Counted from the stretch's first letter, positions 41,611-50,696 are shown. The stretch: 64,000 bases of DNA from Pseudomonas frederiksbergensis (GCF_003732705.1 NZ_MOBR01000019.1:62001-126000), one strand, 5' to 3'. A program made the numbers and translations. Notes: generated by a model not told the origin, from the sequence alone.

Positions 41611-43818
41611 TCACTTGGCGTGATTGAGACGCCGCAAGTTGCCGATCACCGATTCCAGGGCCCGATCGAACAGCAACGTATCGTCCAGCGTACGCACCGC
41701 GCCACGGCGGAATTCCAGGGCCAGCCCGGTGCGGCTGCGTTCCAGCACTTTCATGCCGGTGCGGTTGACGAAAATGTACTTGCCGGTGGCTTCAATGATC
41801 GCCGCCAGTTTGCAGCGCAAGGTGTTTTCTTCGTCTTCCTGAAATTCCACCCAGCAGCCCAGGCGCAGTTGATCGACCTGAAGCAGACCAGCATCGTCCG
41901 CCGGCAAGCGCACCGAGGCCGTCTCGACCGGGCCCTCATCGGCGGTGCGCAGGACGATTTCCTGCCGCACTTCGACCATCACTGGCGCATCAGCCTGCTC
42001 CGGCATCAGCGCCGGGCGCTCGAACAGTTGAACGTGCAGGGCTTCCAGTTCACTGAAGAATTCGCTGGTGGCGAAGGGATCGAACGCCGAGCTGCTCAGG
42101 CCATCGCGCAGCGACTTGAGCAACCCCGGCACCATCGACAGCAGACGCAGGCTTGCATCGGCTTCATCATGGCGCTGCACGCTCCAGATCAATTGCGCCA
42201 TGGTCTGCACATCGGCGTGCCATTCGGCGGACTGATCGCCGTGCTTGAGGCAGGTCAGCAACAGTACCTTGCTCCAGGCATCCTGGACGAACGCCACCAC
42301 CCCTTGGGGCAGCAACTTGCCGAGCAAAGCCTCGTTCAGCGCCTGCTCGACCCTCTGACGCGCCAGCTCGGTCTTGGCCCGACCCTCTTCGGCATCGCGA
42401 GTGCGCTGCTCCAGCAGCTCGCTACGGCGGCGTTCGTCGCTGGTAAATGCCAGGAAGTCCGCGAGCAACTCGGAGAAAATCGCCGGGTCATCGACAAAAT
42501 CATTCAACAGCCGCTGCACCACTTGCTCGATACGCTGGTACAGGGTGTCGCGCTCATGATCGTCGCACTCGCCCCAGCCCATGGCTGCAGCGGCGATTTC
42601 ATTGAGCAGGCGCCGCGCGGGGTGGCTGCTGCGGCTGAAAAAGCTCTTGTCGATCACCGCAACTTTCAGCATCGGGATCTGCAAGCGGCCGATCAACGCC
42701 TTGAGGGAGTCCGGCAGATTGCGGTCGTCGAGGATGCATTCGAAGAGCATGGCGATCAGGTTGATCACATCTTCATCGGCAACCCCGACCACCCGCGACT
42801 TGCCGCTCTTGACGCTGACCCGGGTCAGCAGTTGTTCGAGCTGGTTGCGCAGGTCGAAGTCGTCCTGAGCCGCCAGGGCCGGGACGTATTGCTGCAAGTG
42901 CGAAAGCAGTCGCAGCAGGTCGCGGGTGGAAATCGGCTGGGTCGGGGTGCTGGCTTCAAGGGTTGGCGCAACGCTGCCACGCACGTGAAACAGCAGTTCC
43001 TGCAACGCCGCGAAAACTTCCTGCACGCTGTCATCAATCGGCGTGTTGCCGGGGCGGGCAGTCGCCTCGACAGGTTCGGCGTGGGCACTGGCGGCCGCAC
43101 GATCAGCGGCACGCCGGGCCGGGGCCGGCTTGAGCTCGGGCAGCACGCCGGTGGCGATCAACAGTTGATTGGCTTCGCTGTAGAGCTGATCGGCGCTGCT
43201 GAGCACGTAGCGCTCGAACAACTTGAGGATGATCAGCTTGACCTTGATCTCCACGCCCAGATTGCGCCCGGCCTGCAGGAAGTACTCGCACAGCATGGCC
43301 GGGCCCAGCGGGTTGTGCTGTTCGAGCAGTTCCTTACCCAGCAGCACGCTGAGCCGGGTGGTCAGTTGATCAAGGGCGAAACCCTCACGGTTCAGCACCT
43401 TGCTGACCATGCCCTCCACCGCCACGTTGCGCTCCAGGTCATCACTGGGCAGCGATGCGCCGGCATCGAACGCCAATGCCTGGGGCAAGGCTGACTGGGT
43501 GACGTCGTATTGAGTGAGGCTGACGAACGCCTCGAAAAATTGTTCGAGAAACCCGCGCTCAATGCTTTTGCGTTTGAGGCGCAAGTCGCGCATGGCTTCG
43601 AAAAAGATGTTTTGCTCGACGTCATTACGGGCCCGGTCGGCCATTTCGAACAGGGTGTCGTCGGCGTTATCGAACAGTTCCTGCAAACCATGCCGAAGCT
43701 GTTGAGCAGCCTTGTCGCGAACCTGAAGCAGAATCACTGGCAGGCGGGCGAGCGGCGAGTGAGTCGCCTGGTCGGTAGCCGCCTTGTGCAAAGGCACTAC
43801 ATTCCCGTCGTTGTGCAT
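41611..43818 (-). CDS. DUF1631 family protein
   Basis: 735 residues from an ATG with AGGAGGCTTGG before it. No signal peptide or membrane helix. A long, mainly helical body (LFDNADDTLFEMADRARNDV, FFEAMRDLRLKRKSIERGFL, SHLQQYVPALAAQDDFDLRN) carries a C-terminal beta-rich segment (GCWVEFQEDEENTLRCKLAA, YIFVNRTGMKVLERSRTGLA). That tail resembles the PilZ-like ends noted in DUF1631 proteins, which might bind a nucleotide signal; this is inference. Same strand as ampDE, and P. aeruginosa has it in the same spot (PA4523). Confidence 0.88.
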   Translation of the reverse strand: MHNDGNVVPLHKAATDQATHSPLARLPVILLQVRDKAAQQLRHGLQELFDNADDTLFEMADRARNDVEQNIFFEAMRDLRLKRKSIERGFLEQFFEAFVSLTQYDVTQSALPQALAFDAGASLPSDDLERNVAVEGMVSKVLNREGFALDQLTTRLSVLLGKELLEQHNPLGPAMLCEYFLQAGRNLGVEIKVKLIILKLFERYVLSSADQLYSEANQLLIATGVLPELKPAPARRAADRAAASAHAEPVEATARPGNTPIDDSVQEVFAALQELLFHVRGSVAPTLEASTPTQPISTRDLLRLLSHLQQYVPALAAQDDFDLRNQLEQLLTRVSVKSGKSRVVGVADEDVINLIAMLFECILDDRNLPDSLKALIGRLQIPMLKVAVIDKSFFSRSSHPARRLLNEIAAAAMGWGECDDHERDTLYQRIEQVVQRLLNDFVDDPAIFSELLADFLAFTSDERRRSELLEQRTRDAEEGRAKTELARQRVEQALNEALLGKLLPQGVVAFVQDAWSKVLLLTCLKHGDQSAEWHADVQTMAQLIWSVQRHDEADASLRLLSMVPGLLKSLRDGLSSSAFDPFATSEFFSELEALHVQLFERPALMPEQADAPVMVEVRQEIVLRTADEGPVETASVRLPADDAGLLQVDQLRLGCWVEFQEDEENTLRCKLAAIIEATGKYIFVNRTGMKVLERSRTGLALEFRRGAVRTLDDTLLFDRALESVIGNLRRLNHAK

Positions 43819-44179
43819 CCAAGCCTCCTGGAACGGTGATGCTTCGGTTCGGTAAGAAAAGATCGATTGCGCAAGCTGCACCGCTGGCACTCAACGGGGA
43901 ACAGTGCCCACCCGCTGTCATTCACTGATCGGGGATCCAAAGGGACGTCAAAGCTATGACGTCAAATGCAAGGCGGATTATCTGCAAAACAGGTCGCTTG
44001 TGCCAGCAGACTCTACGTTTCACATTGAAATAGACGTGCAGGGTTGACCCTGGCTTAGCGTCAAATGCTCACGCCAATCGACCAAATGCAGGTTTCAGAA
44101 CGATTCGAGCACCCGGCATGCCTTGGGTTGGTTCGCGCCATGGCCCTATAATCGAGCCACTTTGTTTGTGGAGCCCGTT
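43819..44179. promoter_or_regulatory. Divergent region DUF1631 / nadC with a nadC promoter
   Basis: 361 bases. A TATAAT at 44147-44152 with TTGGGT at 44123-44128 (18-base spacer) would start nadC about 20 bases before its ATG. Farther up, the words GACGTCAAA (43944), GACGTCAAATGC (43958) and GCGTCAAATGC (44058) recur and could bind a regulator. Confidence 0.5.
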
Positions 44180-45028
44180 ATGCCGAATCTACGTCTCGCC
44201 GATTTGACCGCCGAAATCGAAGCCAACGTGCGCCGTGCGTTGCTCGAAGACATCGGCAGCGGCGACATCACCGCGCAATTGATCCCCGCCGAACGCCTGG
44301 CCAAAGCCACCATCATCACCCGCGATGAGGCCGTCATTGCCGGCACCGCTTGGGTGGATGCCGTCTTTCGGCAATTGGACCCACGGGTGGCGGTGCATTG
44401 GCAAGTGCGCGATGGCGAACGGGTGAAACCCAATCAGGCGCTGTTCCACCTCGAAGGCCCGGCACGCTCACTGCTGTCGGGCGAACGTTGTGCGCTGAAT
44501 TTCCTGCAACTGCTTTCCGGCGTCGCGACTCGCGCGCAGTTCCTGGCGGATTTCGTCGCCGAAACTCAAGTGAAGCTGCTCGACACCCGCAAAACCCTGC
44601 CGGGCCTGCGTCTGGCGCAGAAGTACGCCGTGACCTGCGGCGGCTGCCATAACCACCGCATCGGCCTGTATGACGCCTTCCTGATCAAGGAAAACCATAT
44701 CGCGGCCTGCGGCGGCATCCCTGAAGCGATCAAAGCCGCGCACAAGATTGCCCCGGGCAAGCCGGTGGAAATCGAAGTGGAAAGCCTGGATGAGCTGAAA
44801 GAGGCCCTGGCGGCCGGCGCCGATATCATCATGCTCGACGAATTGAGTCTGGATGACATGCGCGAAGCGGTACGCCTGAACGGCGGCAAGGCAAAACTGG
44901 AGGCCAGCGGCGGGATCAACGAAAGCACGTTGCTGCCGATTGCCGAAACCGGTGTGGATTACATTTCGATTGGTGCGATGACCAAGGATGTGAAGGCTGT
45001 CGACCTGTCGATGCGGCTCAGTCTCTGA
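44180..45028 (+). CDS. nadC: Quinolinate phosphoribosyltransferase (nicotinate-nucleotide pyrophosphorylase)
   Basis: 282 residues. LLEDIGSGDITAQLIP near the start; substrate-binding LLDTRKTLPGLRLAQKYAV; NHRIGLYDAFLIKENHI; the phosphate-binding LEASGGINE and YISIGAMTKDV. It makes nicotinate mononucleotide from quinolinate and PRPP, the entry into NAD. The ATG at 44180 (MPNLRLADLTAEIE) follows a weak GGAG site; an in-frame ATG at 44123 would start before the -10 box. Single-gene transcript ending at a REP repeat. Confidence 0.96.
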   Translation: MPNLRLADLTAEIEANVRRALLEDIGSGDITAQLIPAERLAKATIITRDEAVIAGTAWVDAVFRQLDPRVAVHWQVRDGERVKPNQALFHLEGPARSLLSGERCALNFLQLLSGVATRAQFLADFVAETQVKLLDTRKTLPGLRLAQKYAVTCGGCHNHRIGLYDAFLIKENHIAACGGIPEAIKAAHKIAPGKPVEIEVESLDELKEALAAGADIIMLDELSLDDMREAVRLNGGKAKLEASGGINESTLLPIAETGVDYISIGAMTKDVKAVDLSMRLSL

Positions 45029-45031
45029 AAA

Positions 45032-45123
45032 TGTAGGAGCGAAGCTTGCTCGCGAAAGCGGTGTGTCAGTCAACATCAATATTGACTGTTCAGCCGCCTT
45101 CGCGAGCAAGCTTCGCTCCTACA
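45032..45123. repeat. REP-type inverted repeat after nadC
   Basis: Arms TGTAGGAGCGAAGCTTGCTC and GAGCAAGCTTCGCTCCTACA are exact reverse complements, with an inner GTCAACATCAATATTGAC palindrome. Lies between the convergent nadC and DUF6388-like genes. Confidence 0.9.
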
Positions 45124-45127
45124 CGGG

Positions 45128-45433
45128 TCAGACCACCAGATTATTCATCTCGCAGTACTCTTCCCACTCGACGCCCAACACTTCGGCCGCCTCCTTGTGC
45201 AGAACCAGGCGCGCCGCCTCGAACTCTTCCGGAGTCGAGGTGTACTTGAGCGTCAGCTCCCAAGGCTGCAAGCCCTGGGATTCCGCTTCGTCCTCGAACC
45301 CCCACTGGATCTGGTCTTTCTGATCGTCGGCGGGCAAGTCCTTGATCTCTTCGGCAAGCTGGGGCGATTCCAGCAAGTACTTCTTCAGCGCTTCTTCGTG
45401 TCTGGCTTCTTGGGTCAATTCTTTAACTGTCAT
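45128..45433 (-). CDS. Small DUF6388-like protein
   Basis: 101 residues from the ATG at 45433 (MTVKELTQEARHEEALKKYL); in-frame sequence up to 45538 looks non-coding. Acidic, helical, with WGFEDEAESQGLQPWELTLK and a C-terminal VEWEEYCEMNNLVV. I believe this matches the small DUF6388 proteins of Pseudomonas. No signal peptide, no motif of known activity. The ribosome site is weak (GCGAGAAC). Confidence 0.7.
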   Translation of the reverse strand: MTVKELTQEARHEEALKKYLLESPQLAEEIKDLPADDQKDQIQWGFEDEAESQGLQPWELTLKYTSTPEEFEAARLVLHKEAAEVLGVEWEEYCEMNNLVV

Positions 45434-45749
45434 GTCGTTCTCGCTGATCTGGGGAATGGAAGATGGATCTGGATCATCAAGGATCTCTCTGACGCAAAAA
45501 ACCGCGTAAAGCCCGGTTTGTCTGGCCTTCAGAACCATTCGGGATCATCTGAAAACAGCTTCGGTGGTGCTCATGCAAGCACCGAATATAGGACCTTTGG
45601 CTGACGATTTATATGCATGTTTACATCAAATCTACAAAAAACCGGATGCCCTCCCTGGCCATGCCATTTTTACGCGCCCTGAGGAACATGTTTCAGAAAA
45701 CGAAGTCATAGCGATGTGCCATATAGGCACTCCACAAGGAACTCAGGTG
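45434..45749. other. Divergent gap upstream of the coiled-coil protein
   Basis: 316 bases between two divergent genes. It is AT-richer in its middle (GATTTATATGCATGTTTACATC at about 45606-45627 may hold a promoter). In-frame open sequence from 45564 joins the coiled-coil gene but lacks family support. No RNA gene seen. Confidence 0.5.
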
Positions 45750-46415
45750 ATGCGTAATTTCCCAAAGCGTTCGTCTACCCTGTTTGCAACCGGCATGGCT
45801 GCCCTGCTGCTCGGCAATCTGGCACTGGCCGATGCGGCTCAGGCTATCGAGCTTAGCTCCGACAGCCCTTCGTACAACGATACCCTCACTGCGGCCCACA
45901 ACTCGTATGGCAAAACCGTACTGGTCAGGACCAATCTGGATGTCAATGAACTGGAAAAGTTACAGGCCACCGTTAAAACCAATACGGTTGAGATCGACGC
46001 CCTGAAGAAAACCGTCAGCGAACAAACGCGCCTCATCGAAGAACTCAGACGCAATACCGGTACAAGCTCCGGATCGAGCAGCAATGAAATTTCCAACCTC
46101 AAGCGTACCGTCGAGGAACAGGACAAAGATTTGAAGAGCCTCGCCAAGCAGATGGAGGAGTTCAAGCGCAACACCGGCTCGAGCTCCAGTTCCAGCTCGA
46201 GCGAAGTGTCCAACCTCAAGCGCACTGTCAGCGATCAGGACAACGACCTGAAGAAACTCGCCAGCCAGGTGGAGGACCTCAAGCGCAGCGCCGGATCGAG
46301 TTCCAGCTCAAGCTCCAGTGATCTGTCGAATTTGAAGCGAGAAGTCAGTGATCAGGACAATCAGCTCGATCAGCTCAAACGCACGGTCGAAGACCTGAGC
46401 CGGAAGGTGAAATAG
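45750..46415 (+). CDS. Secreted coiled-coil protein with serine-linker repeats
   Basis: 221 residues. Signal peptide at about 1-32 (LFATGMAALLLGNLALADAA, cut after AQA). From about residue 62 the chain is coiled coil. Three similar modules of about 36 residues follow, each made of a Ser-rich linker (SSSSSSSEVSNLK) and a coiled-coil arm (RTVSDQDNDLKKLASQVEDL). It ends VEDLSRKVK without a lipobox, membrane anchor or LPXTG. The ATG at 45750 follows AAGGA by nine bases. It may form an extended periplasmic rod or oligomer; no family recognised. A tRNA-Thr lies just behind on the other strand. Confidence 0.75.
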   Translation: MRNFPKRSSTLFATGMAALLLGNLALADAAQAIELSSDSPSYNDTLTAAHNSYGKTVLVRTNLDVNELEKLQATVKTNTVEIDALKKTVSEQTRLIEELRRNTGTSSGSSSNEISNLKRTVEEQDKDLKSLAKQMEEFKRNTGSSSSSSSSEVSNLKRTVSDQDNDLKKLASQVEDLKRSAGSSSSSSSSDLSNLKREVSDQDNQLDQLKRTVEDLSRKVK

Positions 46416-46425
46416 CCGTAATTCT

Positions 46426-46498
46426 TGCCCGAGACAGGAGTCGAACCTGCGACCTTCGCGTTACGAGTGCGCTGCTCTACCAACTGAGCTACACGGGC
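46426..46498 (-). tRNA. tRNA-Thr (anticodon CGT)
   Basis: A 73-base cloverleaf on the minus strand: acceptor GCCCGTG with CTCGGGC, D arm GCTC..GAGC, anticodon loop CTCGTAA, T loop TTCGACT. CCA is not encoded. The anticodon stem has a 31A-39C mismatch. It would read ACG. Confidence 0.9.
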
Positions 46499-46570
46499 GG
46501 TGAGCTAAACCTAGCACAGCTTTCGCGAGTCGCAACCGCAAGCCCCACCTCGGCTTATCGCAGACAAAAA

Positions 46571-46600
46571 AAGGCCCCGCAGTTTTCACTGCGGGGCCTT
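46571..46600. terminator. Bidirectional terminator after pnp
   Basis: A 12-bp perfect stem AAGGCCCCGCAG / CTGCGGGGCCTT with a six-base loop, flanked by A's on the left and T's on the right. It can stop pnp transcripts on the minus strand and read-through from the plus strand. Confidence 0.92.
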
Positions 46601-46633
46601 TTTTATAACGTTGAAGCAATCAAGCGAGGGTGA

Positions 46634-48739
46634 TTAAACGCCCGACGCCTTGGCTGCTGCTACGTCTTTGATGGACAGCTTGATACGGCCGCGGTTGTCC
46701 ACGTCCAGTACCAGCACTTCCACTTCCTGGCCTTCTTTCAGGATGTCGGTCACTTTCTCAACGCGAGCGTCGCTCAACATGGAGATGTGAACCAGACCGT
46801 CCTTGCCAGGCAGGATGTTGACGAATGCGCCGAAGTCGACGATGCGCTCAACCTTACCGACGTAGATCTTGCCGATTTCAGCTTCTGCGGTGATGCCCAG
46901 AACGCGCTGACGTGCTGCTTCAGCCGCTTCCTTGGTTTCGCCGAAGATCTTGATCGAACCGTCGTCTTCGATGTCGATCGAAGCCTTGGTTTCTTCACAG
47001 ATCGCACGAATAGTCGCGCCGCCTTTACCGATAACATCACGGATTTTGTCGGTGTCGATTTTCATCGCGATCATGGTCGGAGCATTTTCCGACAGTTCGG
47101 TACGGGACTGAGCAATGATCTGGTTCATCTGACCGAGGATGTTCAGGCGCGCTTCCAGGGCTTGGCCCAGAGCGATTTCCATGATTTCTTCGGTGATGCC
47201 TTTGATCTTGATGTCCATCTGCAGCGCGGTAACACCTTTGGCGGTACCCGCTACTTTGAAGTCCATGTCGCCGAGGTGGTCTTCATCACCCAGGATGTCG
47301 GTCAGGATGGCGAACTTCTCGCCTTCTTTAACCAGACCCATGGCGATACCGGCAACCGGTGCCTTCATCGGAACGCCAGCGTCCATCAGGGCCAGGGAAG
47401 CGCCGCAGACCGAAGCCATGGAGCTCGAACCGTTGGACTCGGTGATTTCCGACACCACACGAATGGTGTACGGGAACACGTCGGCAGCCGGTAGCATGGC
47501 TGCAATCGAACGACGGGCCAGACGGCCGTGACCGATTTCGCGACGACCAGCGCCACCCATGCGGCCACACTCACCTACCGAGAACGGAGGAAAGTTGTAG
47601 TGCAGCATGAACGGGTCTTTTTTCTCGCCTTCCAGGGTGTCCAGCAGTTGTGCATCACGGGCGGTGCCCAGTGTTGCAACGACCAGAGCCTGGGTTTCGC
47701 CACGGGTGAACAGAGCCGAACCGTGGGTTTTAGGCAGAACACCGACTTCGATGTTCAAAGGACGTACGGTCTTGGTGTCGCGACCGTCGATACGTGGCTT
47801 GCCGTTTACGATGTTTTCGCGAACGGTGCGGTATTCGATTTCGCCAAACGCTGCTTTCACTTCGCTGGAGGAAGGCTGGCCTTCTTCACCGGACAGCTTG
47901 GCAACTACCTGGTCTTTCAGCTCACCCAGGCGAGCGTAACGGTCGGCCTTGATGGTGATGGTGTAAGCCTGGGAGATCGCGTCGCCGAACTCGGCACGGA
48001 TAGCGCCCAGCAGAGCGGTGGCTTCTGGCTGTGGAGCCCAGGTCCAGGTTGGCTTGGCAGCTTCAGCGGCCAGTTCTTTTACGGCGTTGATCACAACCTG
48101 GAACTCGTCGTGAGCAAACAGTACCGCGCCCAGCATCTGGTCTTCGGTCAGCTCTTTGGCTTCCGATTCAACCATCAACACAGCTTCCGAAGTACCGGCA
48201 ACGACCATGTCCAGGCTCGAAGCTTTCTGTTGTTCGTAAGTCGGGTTCAGCAGGTAGCCGGTGCTTTCGTGGAACGCAACGCGTGCACAGCCGATAGGGC
48301 CATCGAAAGGAATGCCGGAGATCGCCAGGGCAGCCGAGGTACCGATCATCGCAGCGATGTCCGGATCGGTCTTCTTGCTGGTGGAAACGACGGTGCAGAC
48401 AACCTGCACTTCGTTCATGAAGCCTTCTGGGAACAGCGGACGGATCGGACGGTCGATCAGTCGGGAAGTCAGGGTTTCTTTCTCGGAAGGACGGCCTTCG
48501 CGCTTGAAGAAACCGCCAGGGATCTTACCGGCAGCGTAAGTCTTTTCCTGGTAGTGAACGGACAGAGGGAAGAAGCCCTTGCCTGGATCGGCTTGTTTGG
48601 CACCAACGACGGTCACCAATACGCTGACGTCATCGTCAACGGTGACCAGTACTGCGCCGGAGGCCTGACGGGCGATACGGCCAGTCTCGAGGGTAACGGT
48701 CGACTGACCGAACTGGAATTTTTTGATTACCGGGTTCAC
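46634..48739 (-). CDS. pnp: Polyribonucleotide nucleotidyltransferase (PNPase)
   Basis: 701 residues. Two RNase PH domains (the second with GRREIGHGRLARRSI and ITESNGSSSMASVC), then a KH domain (DKIRDVIGKGGATIRAICEE at about 560) and a C-terminal S1 domain (GKIYVGKVERIVDFGAFVNI). It degrades RNA 3'-5' by phosphorolysis and works with RNase E. It follows rpsO with 194 bases between, in the classic rpsO-pnp arrangement; in E. coli that leader is cut by RNase III. Ends at a strong terminator. Confidence 0.97.
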   Translation of the reverse strand: MNPVIKKFQFGQSTVTLETGRIARQASGAVLVTVDDDVSVLVTVVGAKQADPGKGFFPLSVHYQEKTYAAGKIPGGFFKREGRPSEKETLTSRLIDRPIRPLFPEGFMNEVQVVCTVVSTSKKTDPDIAAMIGTSAALAISGIPFDGPIGCARVAFHESTGYLLNPTYEQQKASSLDMVVAGTSEAVLMVESEAKELTEDQMLGAVLFAHDEFQVVINAVKELAAEAAKPTWTWAPQPEATALLGAIRAEFGDAISQAYTITIKADRYARLGELKDQVVAKLSGEEGQPSSSEVKAAFGEIEYRTVRENIVNGKPRIDGRDTKTVRPLNIEVGVLPKTHGSALFTRGETQALVVATLGTARDAQLLDTLEGEKKDPFMLHYNFPPFSVGECGRMGGAGRREIGHGRLARRSIAAMLPAADVFPYTIRVVSEITESNGSSSMASVCGASLALMDAGVPMKAPVAGIAMGLVKEGEKFAILTDILGDEDHLGDMDFKVAGTAKGVTALQMDIKIKGITEEIMEIALGQALEARLNILGQMNQIIAQSRTELSENAPTMIAMKIDTDKIRDVIGKGGATIRAICEETKASIDIEDDGSIKIFGETKEAAEAARQRVLGITAEAEIGKIYVGKVERIVDFGAFVNILPGKDGLVHISMLSDARVEKVTDILKEGQEVEVLVLDVDNRGRIKLSIKDVAAAKASGV

Positions 48740-48933
48740 GGTGTCCTACCTTCTTTGTGGCTCTTGGGGAACTTGTCTTCTTGCGAAATTCTTGGGCAAT
48801 GTCGGGAATCGGCCCAACGCTTGTCCAGGGTAAAACGTGTATCCAGATAAAACTTGAGGCTGGGAGCCTGCCATGCGCCAGCGGGAAACCCACTGACGCA
48901 CGACAGACAACCAACCTCTAGCGCAATCGCTTA

Positions 48934-49203
48934 TTAGCGACGCAGACCCAGGCGACCGATCAGAGCCTGGTAACGACCCAGATCCTTGCCTTTCAGGTAG
49001 TCCAGCAGCTTACGACGCTGGTTTACCATGCGGATCAGACCACGACGGGAGTGGTGATCTTTACCGTTGGCCTTGAAGTGACCTTGCAGCTTGTTGATGT
49101 TGTGGGTCAGCAGTGCAACTTGCACTTCTGGCGAACCAGTGTCACCAACAGCTTGCTGGTAGTCAGCTACGATTTGAGCTTTTTCTTGAACGTCGAGAGC
49201 CAT
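48934..49203 (-). CDS. rpsO: 30S ribosomal protein S15
   Basis: 89 residues, full length. It has the S15 helices: VQEKAQIVADYQQAVGDTGS, VQVALLTHNINKLQGHFKAN, DHHSRRGLIRMVNQRRKLLD and a basic end IGRLGLRR. It binds 16S rRNA in the platform and its own mRNA in E. coli. The ATG has AAAGGAT nearby. It lies between truB and pnp as usual. Confidence 0.98.
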   Translation of the reverse strand: MALDVQEKAQIVADYQQAVGDTGSPEVQVALLTHNINKLQGHFKANGKDHHSRRGLIRMVNQRRKLLDYLKGKDLGRYQALIGRLGLRR

Positions 49204-49320
49204 GAGGCAATCCTTTTATCAGGAAACTGTTTCAGGGAAACAGCTTCAACAGGCCAGGGACAAATCCCTGTATCTAAAAATGAGTAGTGACCGTGCCTGT
49301 TAACAGCCACCCTCGTTCGG

Positions 49321-50238
49321 TCATTCTGACCGAATCAGTCTACGCGGCGCGATGCGCCCGTCTTCGCTCACTTCACCGATACCGATGAAGCGACCGTTGT
49401 GATCCTGTACCCGTACCATGCCGAATTTCGGTGCGTCCGGGGCTCGAACCGGTTGGCCGTTAAGCCAGTAGAACGAGCTGTGCTCCGAGAACTGCAACAG
49501 CGGCCAATCCAGCAAGCCGCTGTCCGATGGCATCAGGAAGCGGTCGACCGCTTCGTTGCCGCCTTCGGCATGTACTGCTTCCAACTCTTCAAGCGTGACC
49601 GTCTGCGCCAGCGTGAAAGGCCCGGCCTGGGTACGTCGCAGTTCTGCAACGTAAGCGCCACAACCGAGTTGCTCACCGATATCCTCCACCAGGGTGCGGA
49701 TATAGGTGCCTTTGCTGCAATCCACCGCAAGCCGCGCAGTATCACCCTCAAAGGCCAGCAATTCCAAGCGCGCAATAGTAACAGAACGCGGTTCGCGCTC
49801 CACTACTTCGCCTGCACGGGCCAGCTTGTACAGCGGCTGGCCATCACGCTTGAGCGCCGAGTACATCGGCGGTATCTGGCTGATTTGCCCACGAAAACCG
49901 GGTAATACCGCTTCGACATCGGCGCGACCAACGGTCACCGGGCGTTCCTGCAAAACCTCACCTTCGGCATCCGCCGTGGTGGTGGTCTTGCCCAGTTGCG
50001 CCAGGGTTTCATAAGCCTTGTCGGAATCGAGCAAGTATTGCGAGAACTTGGTGGCCTCACCGAAACACAACGGCAGTACGCCGGTGGCCAGCGGATCGAG
50101 ACTGCCGGTATGCCCGGCCTTCTCGGCGTTCAGCAACCAGCGAACCTTCTGCAATGCCGCGTTGGAGGTGAACCCCAGCGGCTTGTCGAGCAGGATGATG
50201 CCGCTGACGTTACGACGGATACGTTTGACCTGAGCCAC
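49321..50238 (-). CDS. truB: tRNA pseudouridine(55) synthase TruB
   Basis: 305 residues. It has GIILLDKPLGFTSN, the HTGSLDPLATGVLP motif with the catalytic Asp, YE.LAQLG, and KGTYIRTLVEDIGE, plus a C-terminal PUA-like region. It makes pseudouridine 55 in the T loop of tRNAs. Four bases after rbfA on the same strand, 117 before rpsO. Confidence 0.96.
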   Translation of the reverse strand: MAQVKRIRRNVSGIILLDKPLGFTSNAALQKVRWLLNAEKAGHTGSLDPLATGVLPLCFGEATKFSQYLLDSDKAYETLAQLGKTTTTADAEGEVLQERPVTVGRADVEAVLPGFRGQISQIPPMYSALKRDGQPLYKLARAGEVVEREPRSVTIARLELLAFEGDTARLAVDCSKGTYIRTLVEDIGEQLGCGAYVAELRRTQAGPFTLAQTVTLEELEAVHAEGGNEAVDRFLMPSDSGLLDWPLLQFSEHSSFYWLNGQPVRAPDAPKFGMVRVQDHNGRFIGIGEVSEDGRIAPRRLIRSE

Positions 50239-50241
50239 CGA

Positions 50242-50643
50242 TTACTCCTTGGTGTCTTCGGCTTCAGCCGCAACCGGGTGCTGATTGTCTTCAGCCACCG
50301 CACGCTCGATCAGGGCCGACAGGTGCGCGCCACGCACGACGCTTTCGTCGTAGTGGAAGTGCAACTGTGGAACGCTGCGCAACTTCATTTCGCGAGCCAA
50401 CTGCATGCGCAGGAAGCCAGCGGCGGAGTTGAGCACCTTGATGCTTTGCGCGATGTCTTCGGCGTTGTCCTGGCCCATCACGGTGATGAAGATCTTGGCG
50501 TGACCGACGTCACGGCTGACTTCAACAGCGGTAATGGTGACCAGGCCGACGCGCGGGTCTTTGACTTCACGACGGATCAGTTGTGCCAGCTCACGCTGCA
50601 TCTGATCGCCGATACGTTGGGTACGGCTGTATTCTTTTGCCAT
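50242..50643 (-). CDS. rbfA: Ribosome-binding factor A
   Basis: 133 residues. KH-type fold: RTQRIGDQMQRELAQLIRRE, VSRDVGHAKIFITVMG, IKVLNSAAGFLRMQLAREMK, LHFHYDESV. It binds the 30S subunit in late 16S maturation and cold adaptation. The gene lies between infB and truB, with the truB start four bases on. Confidence 0.96.
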   Translation of the reverse strand: MAKEYSRTQRIGDQMQRELAQLIRREVKDPRVGLVTITAVEVSRDVGHAKIFITVMGQDNAEDIAQSIKVLNSAAGFLRMQLAREMKLRSVPQLHFHYDESVVRGAHLSALIERAVAEDNQHPVAAEAEDTKE

Positions 50644-50696
50644 GTCTTGTTACCTGTTACTGCCACACGGTGAAACCCGTGGGGTCTGAAAGCGGC

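Noticed and set aside
45564..45749. A 62-residue N-terminal extension of the coiled-coil protein
   Set aside because: It would bury the signal peptide inside the chain; the ATG at 45750 has AAGGA at suitable distance.
46080..46400. A tandem-repeat array or CRISPR near 46.2 kb
   Set aside because: The repeats keep the reading frame and encode the Ser-linker coiled-coil modules of one protein.
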